Positions 39,336 to 51,998 of a DNA stretch of 64,000 bases are shown here, piece by piece (within the stretch, counting starts at the first letter, position 1; the number at the start of each line of letters is the position of its first letter). Position numbers and translations under genes: made by a program. This stretch comes from Daphnia pulex. Lineage: Eukaryota > Arthropoda > Branchiopoda > Diplostraca > Daphniidae. The notes below the pieces were generated by a model, which had not been told where the DNA came from, did no database searches, and saw only the letters and a program-made list of their open reading frames with translations. The DNA lies in the NCBI RefSeq assembly GCF_021134715.1, contig NC_060023.1, forward strand, positions 8,122,001 through 8,186,000, in the 5' to 3' direction.

Positions 39336-42300
39336 TAACACAGCACGAAAGAAAAAAATGTACAACATAAAGCGAACATGTTTCACGTCGTCGTCCATTC
39401 TTCTAAATCATTAGAGCAAATCGTACACCTGTATACACTGTACGTATATATACAGAGCCCCCTTTCATCGCGGGCGCTGCTGCTGGCCCTTTATGTCAAT
39501 ATGGTAAAACATATATTCCCCCCCCCCCCTCTATCCGCAGTGTTACGTCATTGTTATTTTGCTACCCCCAACCAAATAAATGAAATAAAAAATAAAACAT
39601 TGACACGAAAATAGAATCACAGATGAATATTTATCAATTTCTTCTTTTTTTTTTTTTTTAGAATATATTTAAACGTTTACTGTTATAGACAGTCTCGAGT
39701 TGAATAAACTATGGGAAAATGAAGACGCCAAAAATAAACAGAAATAAAAAAAAGAAAAGAAAAAGACGGGAAATAACATATAATATAAGGGATCTATAGC
39801 TACAGACGAGTGGCCGTAATTCTTTGGGTGATGGGCGACGACCCTTCTGTCGCTTTTCGACGATGTGGGGGACGGGCCGGCTGCTGCTGCTGGGGGTGCT
39901 GCTGAGAGAGCGGCTTGAAATGGACATTCTGCTCTTTTATATACTGCACAGCACTGCGTGGAATAGATATTTATATACTTGGAGAGAGAGGGAGAGCGTA
40001 TAGTAATAATGAGGATCACATTGTGTTTTTCCCAACCGGTTGCTGCTGCTGCTATGCTGCTGTGTGTGTGTAGGCCTTGCTGTGTATAAATTCCCCTCCA
40101 TTTGAAATGCTCTTTTCTTTTTATAGCGGCCGGGCCACTCGAAATATGAACTAAAGCCGCTGTTGTATATATAATATAAAGAATAGACATATTATATGCT
40201 GCTGCGCTCTATATATATACTGTATAGACTATTACACTCTATATACGCGTGATAGTATGTATAGATACTAAAGAATACATAAATAGGCTGTGTAATAAAT
40301 GTGATGCAAGGCACAAACGAGCGATCGATTCACGCAGTTAATGGTCCATGTCCTGCGCCCCCATCTAATTGAACGACTCATATTTTTCTGCGTAATATCG
40401 AATGAAAAATCATGAGCCGATATCTAGTAACTCCTCAAACATTTATTTTTCTGATATTAATAGCTATATCAAATAAGCGGATACACATTTTATCCAACCC
40501 CAAAAAAGTTCGTTTATATAATTTTAAATATAAGATTGCTCACAGGAACCAGACGGTTCCGGTGTGGGTTATTCAAATCGGAATAAGAGGAAATTCTATA
40601 CCTGTCCACCTTGACATAGTTCTTTAAATGTAGCTACGACCCTGGCTACGAAATACGTAGGCTATATCCTTGTTTGGCGATGACTGCCATATAATTACAA
40701 TCAAAATGTGTCATTCGAGAACCAGGGGGGAAATCTCGGACACGACATCGCATGTCCCGTCAATCTGACCAGTTTCAAACCAACCGGATTTGTCATTCGC
40801 TATGTAGAAAAGGGGGGTGGGGGACACCAAAATTGTTGGACATGCCCCAAAATAACCGGCAAACACAACGAAATCAAACTCAAAAATAAAATAAAAGAAT
40901 CTTGTAAAAAGAAAAGAGAAAAAGGTTAATACAAAGATATGTCCGATAATGATGACTATCTCCTCGAAAAAAAAAGATAGACAAAGCCGGATGCACGTGT
41001 CCTCAAGTTACTTCCGGACTCGGACAGTGTCTATATATATATAAAAGGTATAAAAATAATATCAAAAGATCTAAATGTATAGTATACACTTTCCCCTCTC
41101 TCTACACAAGAAAAAAGACATAAGGTACCACGAATATAAAGGGGAGAATGAGGTGGGGGGGGGGGGAGAGAAAGTAATAACGATTAACTCAATTTGTATA
41201 TATGTATATACTCCTCCCTTCTGTGTGTGTGTGTGTACACACGCAGGAGGATAACAACAAACATCCCCCCACACACCCCTTTAATTCCTTGAACAAATTG
41301 ATAAAAAAAGGGGGGAGGAGGACGAGAAAGGTGGAGCCAATAGTCACGTGACGTCGATTGATGGTCTTGGTGTGTGTGTGTGTAAGGGATCATTACGGCG
41401 ACGGCAGAACAATCACTCAATAATGATTTGAGTGGAAGTTTTGATTCTCATATCTATATCCCGCAGTTTTTTGAAAAATTCAAACCGGAGAAAAAATTGC
41501 GCCAAAACATTTATCAATTCCCGCTGCTGTCTATGTATTACGCATTAAATGTAATTACATATATGTTGTGCCAGAGTGACGCGTATAGATAATGACCGCC
41601 CAGAGAGAGAAGGATATAGAGAGGGGCCGGCAGGAAATAACAAGACGGTCGTCAAGAGTTCATCGATGATTTCCCCGCTGAATTGGAAGTAGATTTCCGC
41701 GCAGTGGCGCCACCTCTTTATTTATCGCGTATCACCAAAAGTCTAATTTTTTTTTTCTCGTCGTCTATATCTACGTACGAGCAACACGTGAATGACCCTC
41801 TGCAGTCTCTATCTCTTTTTCTATATAGACATATAAACATAAGATTTATTGCCGCGTTGATTGGATTATAATGAGACCCTTTGCTGGACGCCAGGGGGGG
41901 GGCGGCGTTTATATGGCGCAAGACGGTCAAAGAGGATGCGGACATTGTTAATATGCTGCTGCTTTTTCTAATGGATCCGTTGTATAAAAGCCAGAAGATC
42001 TATATACTATACCGTAATACGATGCTGTATATCAGAGATATGTGTAGTATATCATTGTTTGTAACAAATGACGTGGTGCTACTGCTGCTGGGCGCTCCGG
42101 TGCTGTGCTATATGGATGTTTTGGTGGTTGGAAATCAATCAAGTCTCTCGCAGCAGACTCAATGGATTAGACGATATTATTGCGCTCGGATCAACCTGCT
42201 GCTGCTGCGGATGGAGAGGCAAAAAAGAAGAATGAAGTCGCTCTCTGCGCTCGGTTGATTTCTTCTTCAAAATCCCAAAGCAGCAACAGCGTAGAATAGA

Positions 42301-45300
42301 GTGACGGATGATCATCCACCGAATAATCATCCATCAAAGGTTGACTCCTGCATCGCTTCTTTTTTTCCCTATATCTGATGTCCTATCTACTCGATTAGAC
42401 ATAGCTATAGAGCCCTTATATATATCTACAATAAAAGTTCTCTTTTATATTTGTGGCTATAACATCAGCAGCAGCAGTTCCGAAAAGGAAAAGGTCTCCC
42501 ACGAAATGTTGATCAATTTTGGAATTGTTTGGGTTTTTTCGGTCCCCCCCCCCATTCGATTGCATTTCCAACAATTCGCCAATCAAAAAGATGATCTGAA
42601 TAATTAACTAGCTAGAAATAGTTAATAGTTTTCTTTGGATTTTCCCCCTTTTTCAAAAAGAAACCAAAACAACAAAAAAAAAAGTTTATATAAGTCTCCA
42701 TTCGGGATCATAAAAATTGACATGGCAGCAAACCAGCCGAGCGTAGAATTGAGAGAAAGAAGAAATCGAAACGTAAAATAAGCTCGAAGCTAATGTATCT
42801 AACATGCGGGGCCATTTTCAAAAGTTGATGGGCGGAGATCAGTTCCACATCAGTCCTAGTAGCACAAGCGTCTCTTCCAGCAGTGTATAGCTACAATAGA
42901 AAAGGTTTCCATGAATATTCAAACGATACACCCAGAAGCAGCAGCAACAGCAGAGTCTGTCTATAGATATAATATACAACTCTCCTGTGCTGATGGAAAA
43001 TCTAGATCCTTTCAAACCTGCGGCACAGCATCAGCAGCTTCGTCGGCTGGATGTAATGACTTGTGCTGTGCCAGCATAGGAGCAGCCGAGCAGCCATCAC
43101 AACGTGTCATCCCGGTGACCTTTTCCAGTTAATACAACGCTGCCATATATATCTGATATCAATTCTGTTAAATGTAGGATATAAATATATAGGCTCCATT
43201 GAGCCGAGGATTTAGTCTAAAGTTTCGATGATACTCTCTATAAAACGTTAGGAATATATGGGCCCGGTTATAAGCCGCTGTATATAGTAGGCCATGAAAT
43301 CTTAAGTTGACAGGCCGGTGAGTGGCAACTCTCTGCCGCCGCCGCTATTATATAGCGCCCCAATAAAACTATAGCCTACATGGCGGCTTTTGCTGCTGCT
43401 TCCCCCTCTCTCTCTGTGAAGTTCCTGCTGGAGTTTTTGTTGTGTTTTCATCCGGGATACTGCTGTGCTGCTGCTGCTGACGCTCTGTCAAAACCTAATA
43501 TCTTGACGGATCTCCCGAAATGGGAAGCGATGGCCCGACAAAATGTTCAAATGCTTCTGACTAGGTCTATACTACCTGATATATCCTCTAAATGTGTCTA
43601 TGATATCTACTTAGGATGTAGGCTATATACAGCGAGCGGCTTTTGGAAGTAGGAGGCCACTAGGGGTTACACAAGGTCTCAGACACACACGAGTGGAAAC
43701 TGTCAAAATCCATCCATGAGGAATATGTAGCCTACATCAGCACAGCAGCACATCAGCACGGTAGATTTTTCTCTTGTGTTTTTTTGTGTGTGTGTGTGTG
43801 CTGTGTGACAGTTTCTATTGGGAATGACATCCGAAAATAGGGAAGTATATAGAAAAATATGAAAAGAATGTGATCCTTTCTATCGATGTGAATTAGTCAA
43901 TAGGCGGAACCCATGCAGCAGCATCATTGCATCAGCACAAGACATTTAAATGCCAAATCGATGCTGCAGGGAATCATTTTTTTTCCTATATAGATACGAC
44001 AGTCCATCGATATGTAGGTATTTTAAAGAAACTTGGATTTGGCCTTTTAGGCCTATATGTTTCATCGCTATTCAAATTTCAAATGTTGTTTATCGCGTGG
44101 AGTGAATTAGCCAATTCTTATTCCCGTGATTGAGCAAAGCTTAATGAAAGCGGTTTATGTAGCGTATATATAGGATATATCTTATATATATGTGACCTTT
44201 ATATTTAATCAAAGCGGAAAGTTACCGATGCGAATCTAAAAAAAAGAACAAGGAAAAATACCAACCGCTTTTTTTTTGGCTTTGTTTGCTCCCGTTTGTT
44301 CATTAATGACAAATGACGGCCGCGCGCAGTTTGATAATCGGCTTTCTTCTTATATTAATCCGTCTAGTTGTAATAATGTAACTTGCGAAAATCAAACTTA
44401 TATTAGGTAACTTTGATCGCTCTGATTATCTAAAACTTTTTCACCATTGTGGGTTTTTATACATATATATATTATTATCCTTTGCTTTTGAATGACGTAG
44501 TTATATCAATCATCTTGCATTCGGCTACATAATAATTCACCGAATAAAAACGTGACGGCGCAACATAATCAAAGTCTAGAAAAAGGCGACAGCGGAGCCT
44601 AAGAAGTCTGACATTGTCGAGCTATGCCATAGAAAGAACATGGTTGGGGAATCTCTCTGGAAAATGACGTGTGGATAATAAATAGGCTAAGCTCTTCAGA
44701 TTGACATATTATATCCAGCAGGAAGTGAATCAAGAGGTGTGTGTATACAATCGCGCGGGCGGGCGTGGGCTGTATGGAGCGGCTGAATGAAAAGAAGAGC
44801 TAGAAAACAAGAAGAAAAAACCTATACAGCACGAAAATGTGGGGAAATATAAAAGGCATAGGACAAATTCACTAATTAAAAGGTTCCCAGCAGCATCGCA
44901 CACTGACATCTACCTCATAATAAAGCATATCAAGCATACCTTTTGGATAATACAGAAACATACTACAGTCTGCCTTATCTCCCTTTCTAGCTCGCTTTCT
45001 AGACTTTTTTTCCCCCTTAATTTTCTGTATAGGTCCTATATACAGTTGTGCAATTGGAATATCCCGCCTATATAGTGCAGGTAGGCCTATATTATATATA
45101 ATACGCCTATATGTCAATAAATCAGAAAGAAATCAAGAAAGAGTAGCAACAACAACAGGGGAGGAACCCGATGTACACATAAAGGTATATAATATACAAT
45201 AACGAGAGAGAAAGAATGAAAAAATCTGTAAAAAATAAAAACCAAAAAGTAGAGAGAGAGCAAACAGAGTCGATTGAAGATTCATGAGGACATTTTCCAG

Positions 45301-46386
45301 TGACAGTCGGGACACGAAATTCCCGTCTAAAAAGAAAAAGAAAAAATAAAAACTCTCAAAAGAATAAAAGAAACTGAAAAGAAAATATATAGTTTCCGTA
45401 TAGGTAGACACAGATGTGTTTAGAGACGCTGGGATATATAGAAATGCTGTGCTGTGCCATATACGCTCCGTGTATGTATAAGAATATCAACCCGCGTCCC
45501 CCTGTACTGCCGTCCCGCCCGTGAAATGTCAACTCACCTAGTCTAATATTCATTTATTCTATCGTGCTGTGCTGCTATACACTGGATGGTTTCTTTGCTT
45601 GTGCTGCCTTTCGACTCTGGCTGCTGTGCTGGCGCACAACTTTCACTCACTCCCCCCATCAGCTGATTCGGTTCTTTTATTTCCTTTTTTTTAACAATAA
45701 CAACAACAACAACGACACACACACACACAAAAAATAGACAAGCCGATCACGAGAGTATAGATGCACCTGATATTATATCCGTATAGATCAGCACGAAGGA
45801 GACGAGAGAGAGAAATATATATCTAAAACCCCGGCCACTATATGGTCTATATACACATGTCCATCAAGTTTGCATTATCGATGAGCTGGACATGCGATGC
45901 TGGGGCTGCGCTGCCTATATAGAAATGCTGGCCCTGTCGTCTAGATTCTTTTTTGTTTGTCCTATTGCTGGAAACACGGGGGGGGGGGGCAGTGTTGAGA
46001 TCCTCTAAATCTACAAACAGATGATGTTACATATAATACACTGAGGCGAATTCGCCTGCTGTGTCAACGTTCTCCGCTGGAAAATCAAAATAAATATCTG
46101 CCAGAACGTCACGAAAGGTGGGAAGACCAGAAGGGGGGCGGATATAATAAACGAAAAGGAGAGAGAAGGGGGAAACAAAAATAAATAAAAAGAAAATGGC
46201 GATGATGAACAGGTGCGAGCCGACGTGTGTGCGGGAGTTTCATGTGGGGGAGGGTCGAGTGGAAATTCACAGGTGATGTCGCAGTGGCCCATCAGCTGGG
46301 ATAACTGGCAGTCGTCGAAAACAAGTTGATTCGTGATCGGAGAATAGTCATTAAAGTGGCGTGAAATTGTGAATCTTTTCCTAAAA

Positions 46387-49300
46387 ATGTTGTGGTCCGT
46401 TTTGAGTTTGCAGACGAAAATGGTGGCCATGTTCGGATGCGCCATCATCATCGCCCTGAGCATTTTGATCATCATTTGCTTCTTGATCCCCGACACCTGG
46501 TGGATTTTACCTTGGGCTCCCCATCAGGCAGGTGAATGAATTCCACCTTCAATTCTTATCCAAATGAACTCGGCCAAAATGATTCTCAACTCGAATTCAT
46601 CAGATGAAGACCAGGCGTTGAACGGGCCCGAAGGCAATGACGTCCGACTCCGAGATTTCCACCAGTGGCGTCCGGAAGGAGAAGATCATCCAGCGGAATT
46701 GATGGATTCACAGAAGAAGCTGAAAAATCCATCCAGCAGCAGCAGGTTGTCGAGAAATGAATTATGCTACGACTCTTCCGGGTACTCGGTGGATAGCGGC
46801 AGGCCCGGCTCGCTCCTGACTGGCGGCCGTGAGTCGAGTCTCAGCAGCAACGGGTCGAGCGTCGTCAGCAGCCCCAGTCCGTCCCGGGTAGGTCCGGCGT
46901 CGCCGTCTCATCTTTAGCCATTGATGGAATTCTTTGATTATCAATGAGACGCACTCACGTGACGATATTATTTAACGGAGCCAATTCCCGTTTCCCCCTT
47001 TACACAACACACAGAGCGGGTCGACGACAACGCTGGGCGCGATGACGGACGAGCCCGGCAACCGTCCACAGGTTCACCTGACATTGCAGACTCACGTCGT
47101 CGGCCAATCGGATGACGTCAAAAATGGCGCAGCAGCGCTCGACCTCCAGCTGATAGTCACCATCGAGGCAAGGATTTCTTAAATAAAATCGAATTTGTTC
47201 AATACATTAATTTTTTGGGGTTTCAAAAAAATATGCGCCATATGTGGGTGAGTCAATGCGGGAGGTTGAAATCGGGTTGCACCTGTTGTGACGTGTTATT
47301 CAATCGCAATTTCCCTCTGGGCGGTTTTTATTTTTATTTTTTCCCAGCAGCGCGGTGCCCACTTTGGCTGATTGGTGTCAAATGATCAATCAGCTACTCA
47401 CACACACCCACTTTGTCTAATAGACATTTCTCTATTATTCTCTCAAAGTTCAGATGATGATAATAATGTGTTGTGTATAGCGCGTGCGGATGGCACGCGC
47501 CTACTACACCACCCACCCATCCACCCTCCAGAACAAATAAATAACCAGGAAATGCATAAAGAAAAATGTAGAACAACCGGCGACCGTGCCGGATGTATTA
47601 GTAGAACCTTGATCTACCCGACAGATTTCCCAGTGTCACTTTTTTTTTGTTTCCTTGTAAAAGACTCAAAAAGGCTAAAAGCTTATCACCATTTCATCCA
47701 TTTCCCTTCCACTTTTTCTTTTGTATTAACCAACGACGGAAAAAAGTTGCCCGACTTTTTCTCCGTCGCCATGGCTACCCGCATAAGAGAACACACGTAC
47801 TAGCTGCTAGATGTTTGATCAGGCTCAACTTGTGTATCATATAAGCTCTATACAAATGCGTATATACTCGCTGGAAATAGAATTTTCACTTTGATTCTCC
47901 CGGTTGTTTGAATATATATTTGCATACAGAATGCGACGGATCTGCCGTCGAGGACCTACGTGGACACGGTCGACCCGTCAGTCAGTGTCCGGCTGGAGCG
48001 GCGAAGCCGACTGGGCAGTTTGATGGGAGCCTTGATTGGCAGCAGCAGCAGCGGAGGCCGGCGCAACAGTAGCCACAGCCACCAGCACGTCGTGACCGAA
48101 GATTCGACCTGCCCGGTCGTCTACCACAGCCGACACCCGCGCTTTCACCATCCCGTCACGCTGGCCGTCCCCAAATCAACGCAACTCAAGGTATAGCCGA
48201 CCACACACACACACGTACACGCATATGTAGAATCGAATCAGGATCGAACAATCAAACTAGACAATATAACAGGCCGTCATTCTCTACTGCGAACAAACCG
48301 GCCCCACAACAGCCGGCCTATAATATCCCCCCTCTGCTGGTCCGTCTCTCTTTCTCTCCGCCAGCTTCTCCGTTAATAATGGAATATTCAATTCCGTTCA
48401 GTCAACCGCGTTCGAATCGTGATGAGACTTACACACACACAACTCTCTATCCCCCCATCCATCCAGCACTAGGACTGACAATAGATGGTACATATAGGCA
48501 AAAGCCTTTTGTTTATTCTTATTAGATATTTTCCCTTTTGTTGTCAAGTTCGGTCAGCGGAATATGTTCCAAGGCCCGTCTCGATTCGGATCCTGAATGT
48601 CAGACATTTCAAATTCAATCCATCTCCTCCTAATACGTCACATTGTATTTCAAGGATATATGGCCATTTGCATGCCAGGTCGTGGCTTTGAGGCAGGTTT
48701 TGAAATTATGGAAATTCACTCTTACTCAGTTAGGATTATTGGGGGTTGTCGGAGATCAAGAAACAAACCGCATTTCAATTCAAGTGGAATGAAATAACTG
48801 ACCCTGGAAACGTAATTGAAATCGATCAAAAGAAATTTTGATGTTTTTCACGAATCTTCACGGATTATGTAAAAAGGGGGAAAAATAAGATATGTTCAAA
48901 TCCATCTGGCGATCAGCCTAATAACTTTTTTGAATAATTGAAAAAAATACCCAAATTGGATGTTTTTAAATTTTCTTTCTCAAATTAATTCAATTTGATT
49001 TTTGATTTATTCCAGGATTGTCAATTGGTTGTGAAGGTCGAGGACAAGGACAAGCTGGTGGGAACGACGGAGCTGGGCGAGAGCCGGATTGACTTACGGG
49101 AACTGGATTTGCTGGCCGGCTGGCTGGAGGGGAACGGCGGCCAGCGATCGGCAGGAGCCGGAGGAGAGTCGACGGTCCGTCTGAGTCGATTCATCGACAT
49201 TTTCAAAGCCGAAGAGAAAGGGGCCGTCCTCCTGGGCCTCTCCTTCCTGCCGACGTCGCAACGAATCACCGTCCACATTACGCAATGCAATCGGCTGGCC

Positions 49301-49684
49301 AAGACGGCCGACTCCGCTGCTCATAATAAGGCCGTCGTCCGGCTCTTCCTCCTCAACGAGTCCGGACGGGTCCTGAAGAAGCGGAAGACGGCCCCGTTCG
49401 ACCCCAACGGCGGACGCGTCGAACTGGACGAACTCTTCCACCTGGACGTCGAGATCGAGCGCTGGGATCGTTGCGTCATTTTGATCGTCCTCTCCCGCAT
49501 CGTTTCCTCGCCCGAGGTGGAGCAGCAGACGACGACGGCCGTCGTCCGCAGTCCGCCCGTCTACCAGCACTCGGGTCACGTGGCCCTGGGCAAGCGGGTG
49601 CTGGGCCACGCCGAGCGCATTCACTGGAACAGCGCCTTCCAGAGCCCCAGGCGGGTTATTAGTCAATGGCACGGCCTACACTGA
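46387..49684 (+). CDS. Atypical synaptotagmin (one membrane span, two C2 domains)
   Basis: Five coding exons (46387-46531, 46604-46887, 47015-47167, 47930-48190, 49016-49684) give 503 residues. Residues ~12-35 form a membrane span (VAMFGCAIIIALSILIIICF) followed by a Trp-rich edge (DTWWILPW). A Ser/Gly-rich cytoplasmic linker leads to C2A (LIVTIENATDLP ... YHSRHPRFHHPVTL ... VKVEDKDKLVGTTELG) and C2B (GLSFLPTSQRITVHIT ... VLKKRKTAPFDPNG). The C-terminus HWNSAFQSPRRVISQWHGL has the synaptotagmin WHXL motif. In C2B the usual calcium-ligand positions are replaced (SAAHNKAVV in place of the SDPYVK loop; VLSRIVSS in place of the DYD loop), so calcium-independent membrane trafficking is expected. 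Closest type looks like the non-calcium group (Syt12-like), but the isoform is not settled. The third intron has a GC donor. The POU neural gene is its neighbour. Confidence 0.82.
47168..47929 (+). other. GC-AG intron inside the synaptotagmin C2A domain
   Basis: Exon 3 ends with ACCATCGAG and the intron begins GCAAGG; it ends TTTGCATACAG. Joining there gives the uninterrupted C2 strand VTIENATDLP with no frame break. No GT donor nearby preserves this strand. GC-AG is the most common non-canonical U2 intron class. Confidence 0.75.
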
Positions 49685-51893
49685 CCGAAACAAAATATTC
49701 CCGCGCAAAATTTTGAAAATAAAATCAAAATAAAATTTGAATTGTTTTTTTCCTTTGATGGAAAATGTTTCTAAGTTCGTGTGTCCTGTGCTGCTGTGTT
49801 TGTATCATCTCCTTCTGTTTGCCATCGATCGTCTTTGGTTTCACGTCCAGCGGAAGTCGGACGCGCGGGGCAATCCATCATTTTTAATTTGAAAATATTG
49901 TGACAGCCCCACCAGCACCACCCCACATTGCTGATATTCGCCCATCACTTCCTGTGATGGGCCAATATATATAATCAAATCAAAATTCGATGCGGCGAAA
50001 ACAACAAACGCACAAAGTCGAACGCGCTTCTATCGTCGATTCAGCCAATAACCTCTCAAACTCATTAGTCTTCTCTCAATTGGCTTCATTTCTTTTTTTA
50101 AATTTCCCGCCGAAAAAATTCAAATAAAAATTTCAAAAAAATCCAATCAATGGTAATTATTATATAATAGTTAACGAATCGCTTTAATGATTGATCCAAT
50201 TTACATGTTGGGCGAAATAGCGGACCGGACAAATCGAACGACTTTGTTGAGACGAGCCTCCACGTGCGACCCAGATTGTTCGAGTCGGCCTTGATTGACC
50301 GTCTGTTGTTGTTGTTGATCGGCGATACTATATTTGATCGGGCGTGTTAGAATACATGCTGAGCAAATAGACGAGAGTGTGGAGATATTATGTATCCAGC
50401 CTCCCACCATCCCACAAATACTTGTGTGTTTGGGATGCTGCTGGTTAGCAGCACATCACATTTTTATCGAACAGATGAGCGCATCGTCATATCATCGGAC
50501 AGCAGCTATTTTTGGCTGATGTAAGCACAAGTGACACTTGATTCTCTGTTAATTCCTACATACGAAATTTCAATTCATTAGCAAGCAAATCGTATGGGGA
50601 AAAAAGGAGAATCTCCTCTTCCTTTTTGTTGTCTATCCCGCCCGGAGAAATAAAAAAAAAAAGAAAACTGATAAAATACAAATAAATAAATAACAAACGT
50701 TGGAATAATCAAACAGAGTCGGCGAGTTTCTTCGGAAGGAAAGTATAAAGAAGGTCGCCGGCCGATTGGTTAAGTCTCAAAACTTGTCTGTTACGTTTTG
50801 ATATGAACCCCGACCCGACCAATCCGGCTAGAACCAACCCCTACACGTGTAGGCCACCACTTTGATGATCCGGCCAGCCGCGCTTGGGATGTGGAAAGAT
50901 ATACCACGTGACCGAAAGTATATACCACAAATCGATGATTCGACAAGTATAAGTCGCCTTGCAACAATTTGGATTTATTTTGCACATTTAGCCAATAATT
51001 AGCAATTTTGGCAAAAATTTATACGACTCGATTCCAAGTCCAGTCTAAAATTAGCTTCTCGCTGAAATTTAAACCGTCGGACATCCGGCCGAAATTAGCA
51101 AAAGATGCCCGAAATACACGCACGCCAAAAAACAGACGGGCGCTCGATCGCATCAGAGTTCACGGCCGCCAGCAGCAATGCGTCCCACTGCTGGTTTTCA
51201 TTACACCACACACATTGAATGTTATATGCAACATCGGTCGGACTAATGATTTCTATAAATACACCAACAGCACTTTATTTACATTAGCTAATGAAAAACG
51301 ATTACATCGGAAAATCTAGACGAAAGTGTCGGATTGAGTCTCGACACCCGCCGTGTGACCTCCACAACCCCTTACCAGGACTTTCGGCTATTAATAAACA
51401 CAAAACCCATTGAAAAAAAAAATTTAACCACTTTTTAAAATTTGGTTACTTCAAAAATAAACGAATGGGTCTGTCTAGGCTGGTGTCTGTGCGGTCGTCA
51501 GTGTTTGATAATGATATCATCTCCAAACGATTATACAAGAGAAAGAGCATTGGAACTTGCCCACTTTAGGCAAGTCTATATATGTGTGATGGCCAGCAGA
51601 CGTTATCGGTTTGATCGCCCAGACAGTTCATGTGCTGCCCAGTCAATTCATTTTTCAGAGGGAAAGAAGAAGAACAATCCAAACATGAAAAATTCCAGGA
51701 AAAATAACGACCATATATTGTTATCAAAGTCAAGGATCCGTGAATGATGTCGAGTCCAAAATTCCAATCATCGCCAAAATCGTCTAATCATCGATCCGCT
51801 TTTTTCCCTTTTTTTTTAATTTTCGAAACAAAATTTTATCTCTTTTTTTATTTTATTTTTATTTTATTTTTCTGGTGGGGAACTATTTGAAAC
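49685..51893. other. Intergenic, no gene supported
   Basis: About 2.2 kb of AT-rich DNA after the synaptotagmin stop. The short open frames on either strand have no recognisable domain. T-rich tracts (51800-51870) lead into the promoter of the ankyrin gene. Confidence 0.5.
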
Positions 51894-51955
51894 ACGATCA
51901 AGCCCCGCCGGACCTTTAATAAGAGGCCGACAGTGTAGCACCGAGGGAGTCATTC
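51894..51955 (+). promoter_or_regulatory. Core promoter of the secreted ankyrin gene
   Basis: A TATA-like TTTAATAAG at 51916-51924 is followed about 34 bp downstream by an initiator-like TCATTC (51950-51955), a normal TATA-to-start spacing. It lies 44 bp above the ATG at 51999, with no ATG between. Immediately upstream, ACGATCAAGCCCCGCC (51894-51909) also occurs at 35639-35654. The elements are seen; promoter use is inferred. Confidence 0.5.
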
Positions 51956-51998
51956 ATCTCTGCTTCATCCAAACGCTCATCATCAGCCAACGCCCAGC

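Larger units (their letters stand above)
36152..46386. other. Ten-kilobase non-coding region upstream of the POU gene
   Basis: No coding exon is supported between the POU start and the synaptotagmin start. The DNA is AT-rich, with many TATATA and CTATATAG tracts, repeated CTG/CAG clusters, C/G homopolymers (39059-39069, 41155-41166, 45979-45989) and a CG run at 39323-39335. A GC-rich block with a CCAAT sequence lies at about 36785-36960. TAGGCCTATAT recurs four times (see findings). Such domains beside neural homeobox genes often hold enhancers; that is inference. Confidence 0.5.

Noticed and set aside
43380-43652. Plus-strand frame with hydrophobic start as a small secreted protein
   Set aside because: No splice or codon support, rich in CTG-repeat residues, in a low-complexity flank.
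49094-49672. 192-residue minus-strand frame
   Set aside because: Antisense of the synaptotagmin last exon; no domain, and the plus frame has clear C2 motifs.
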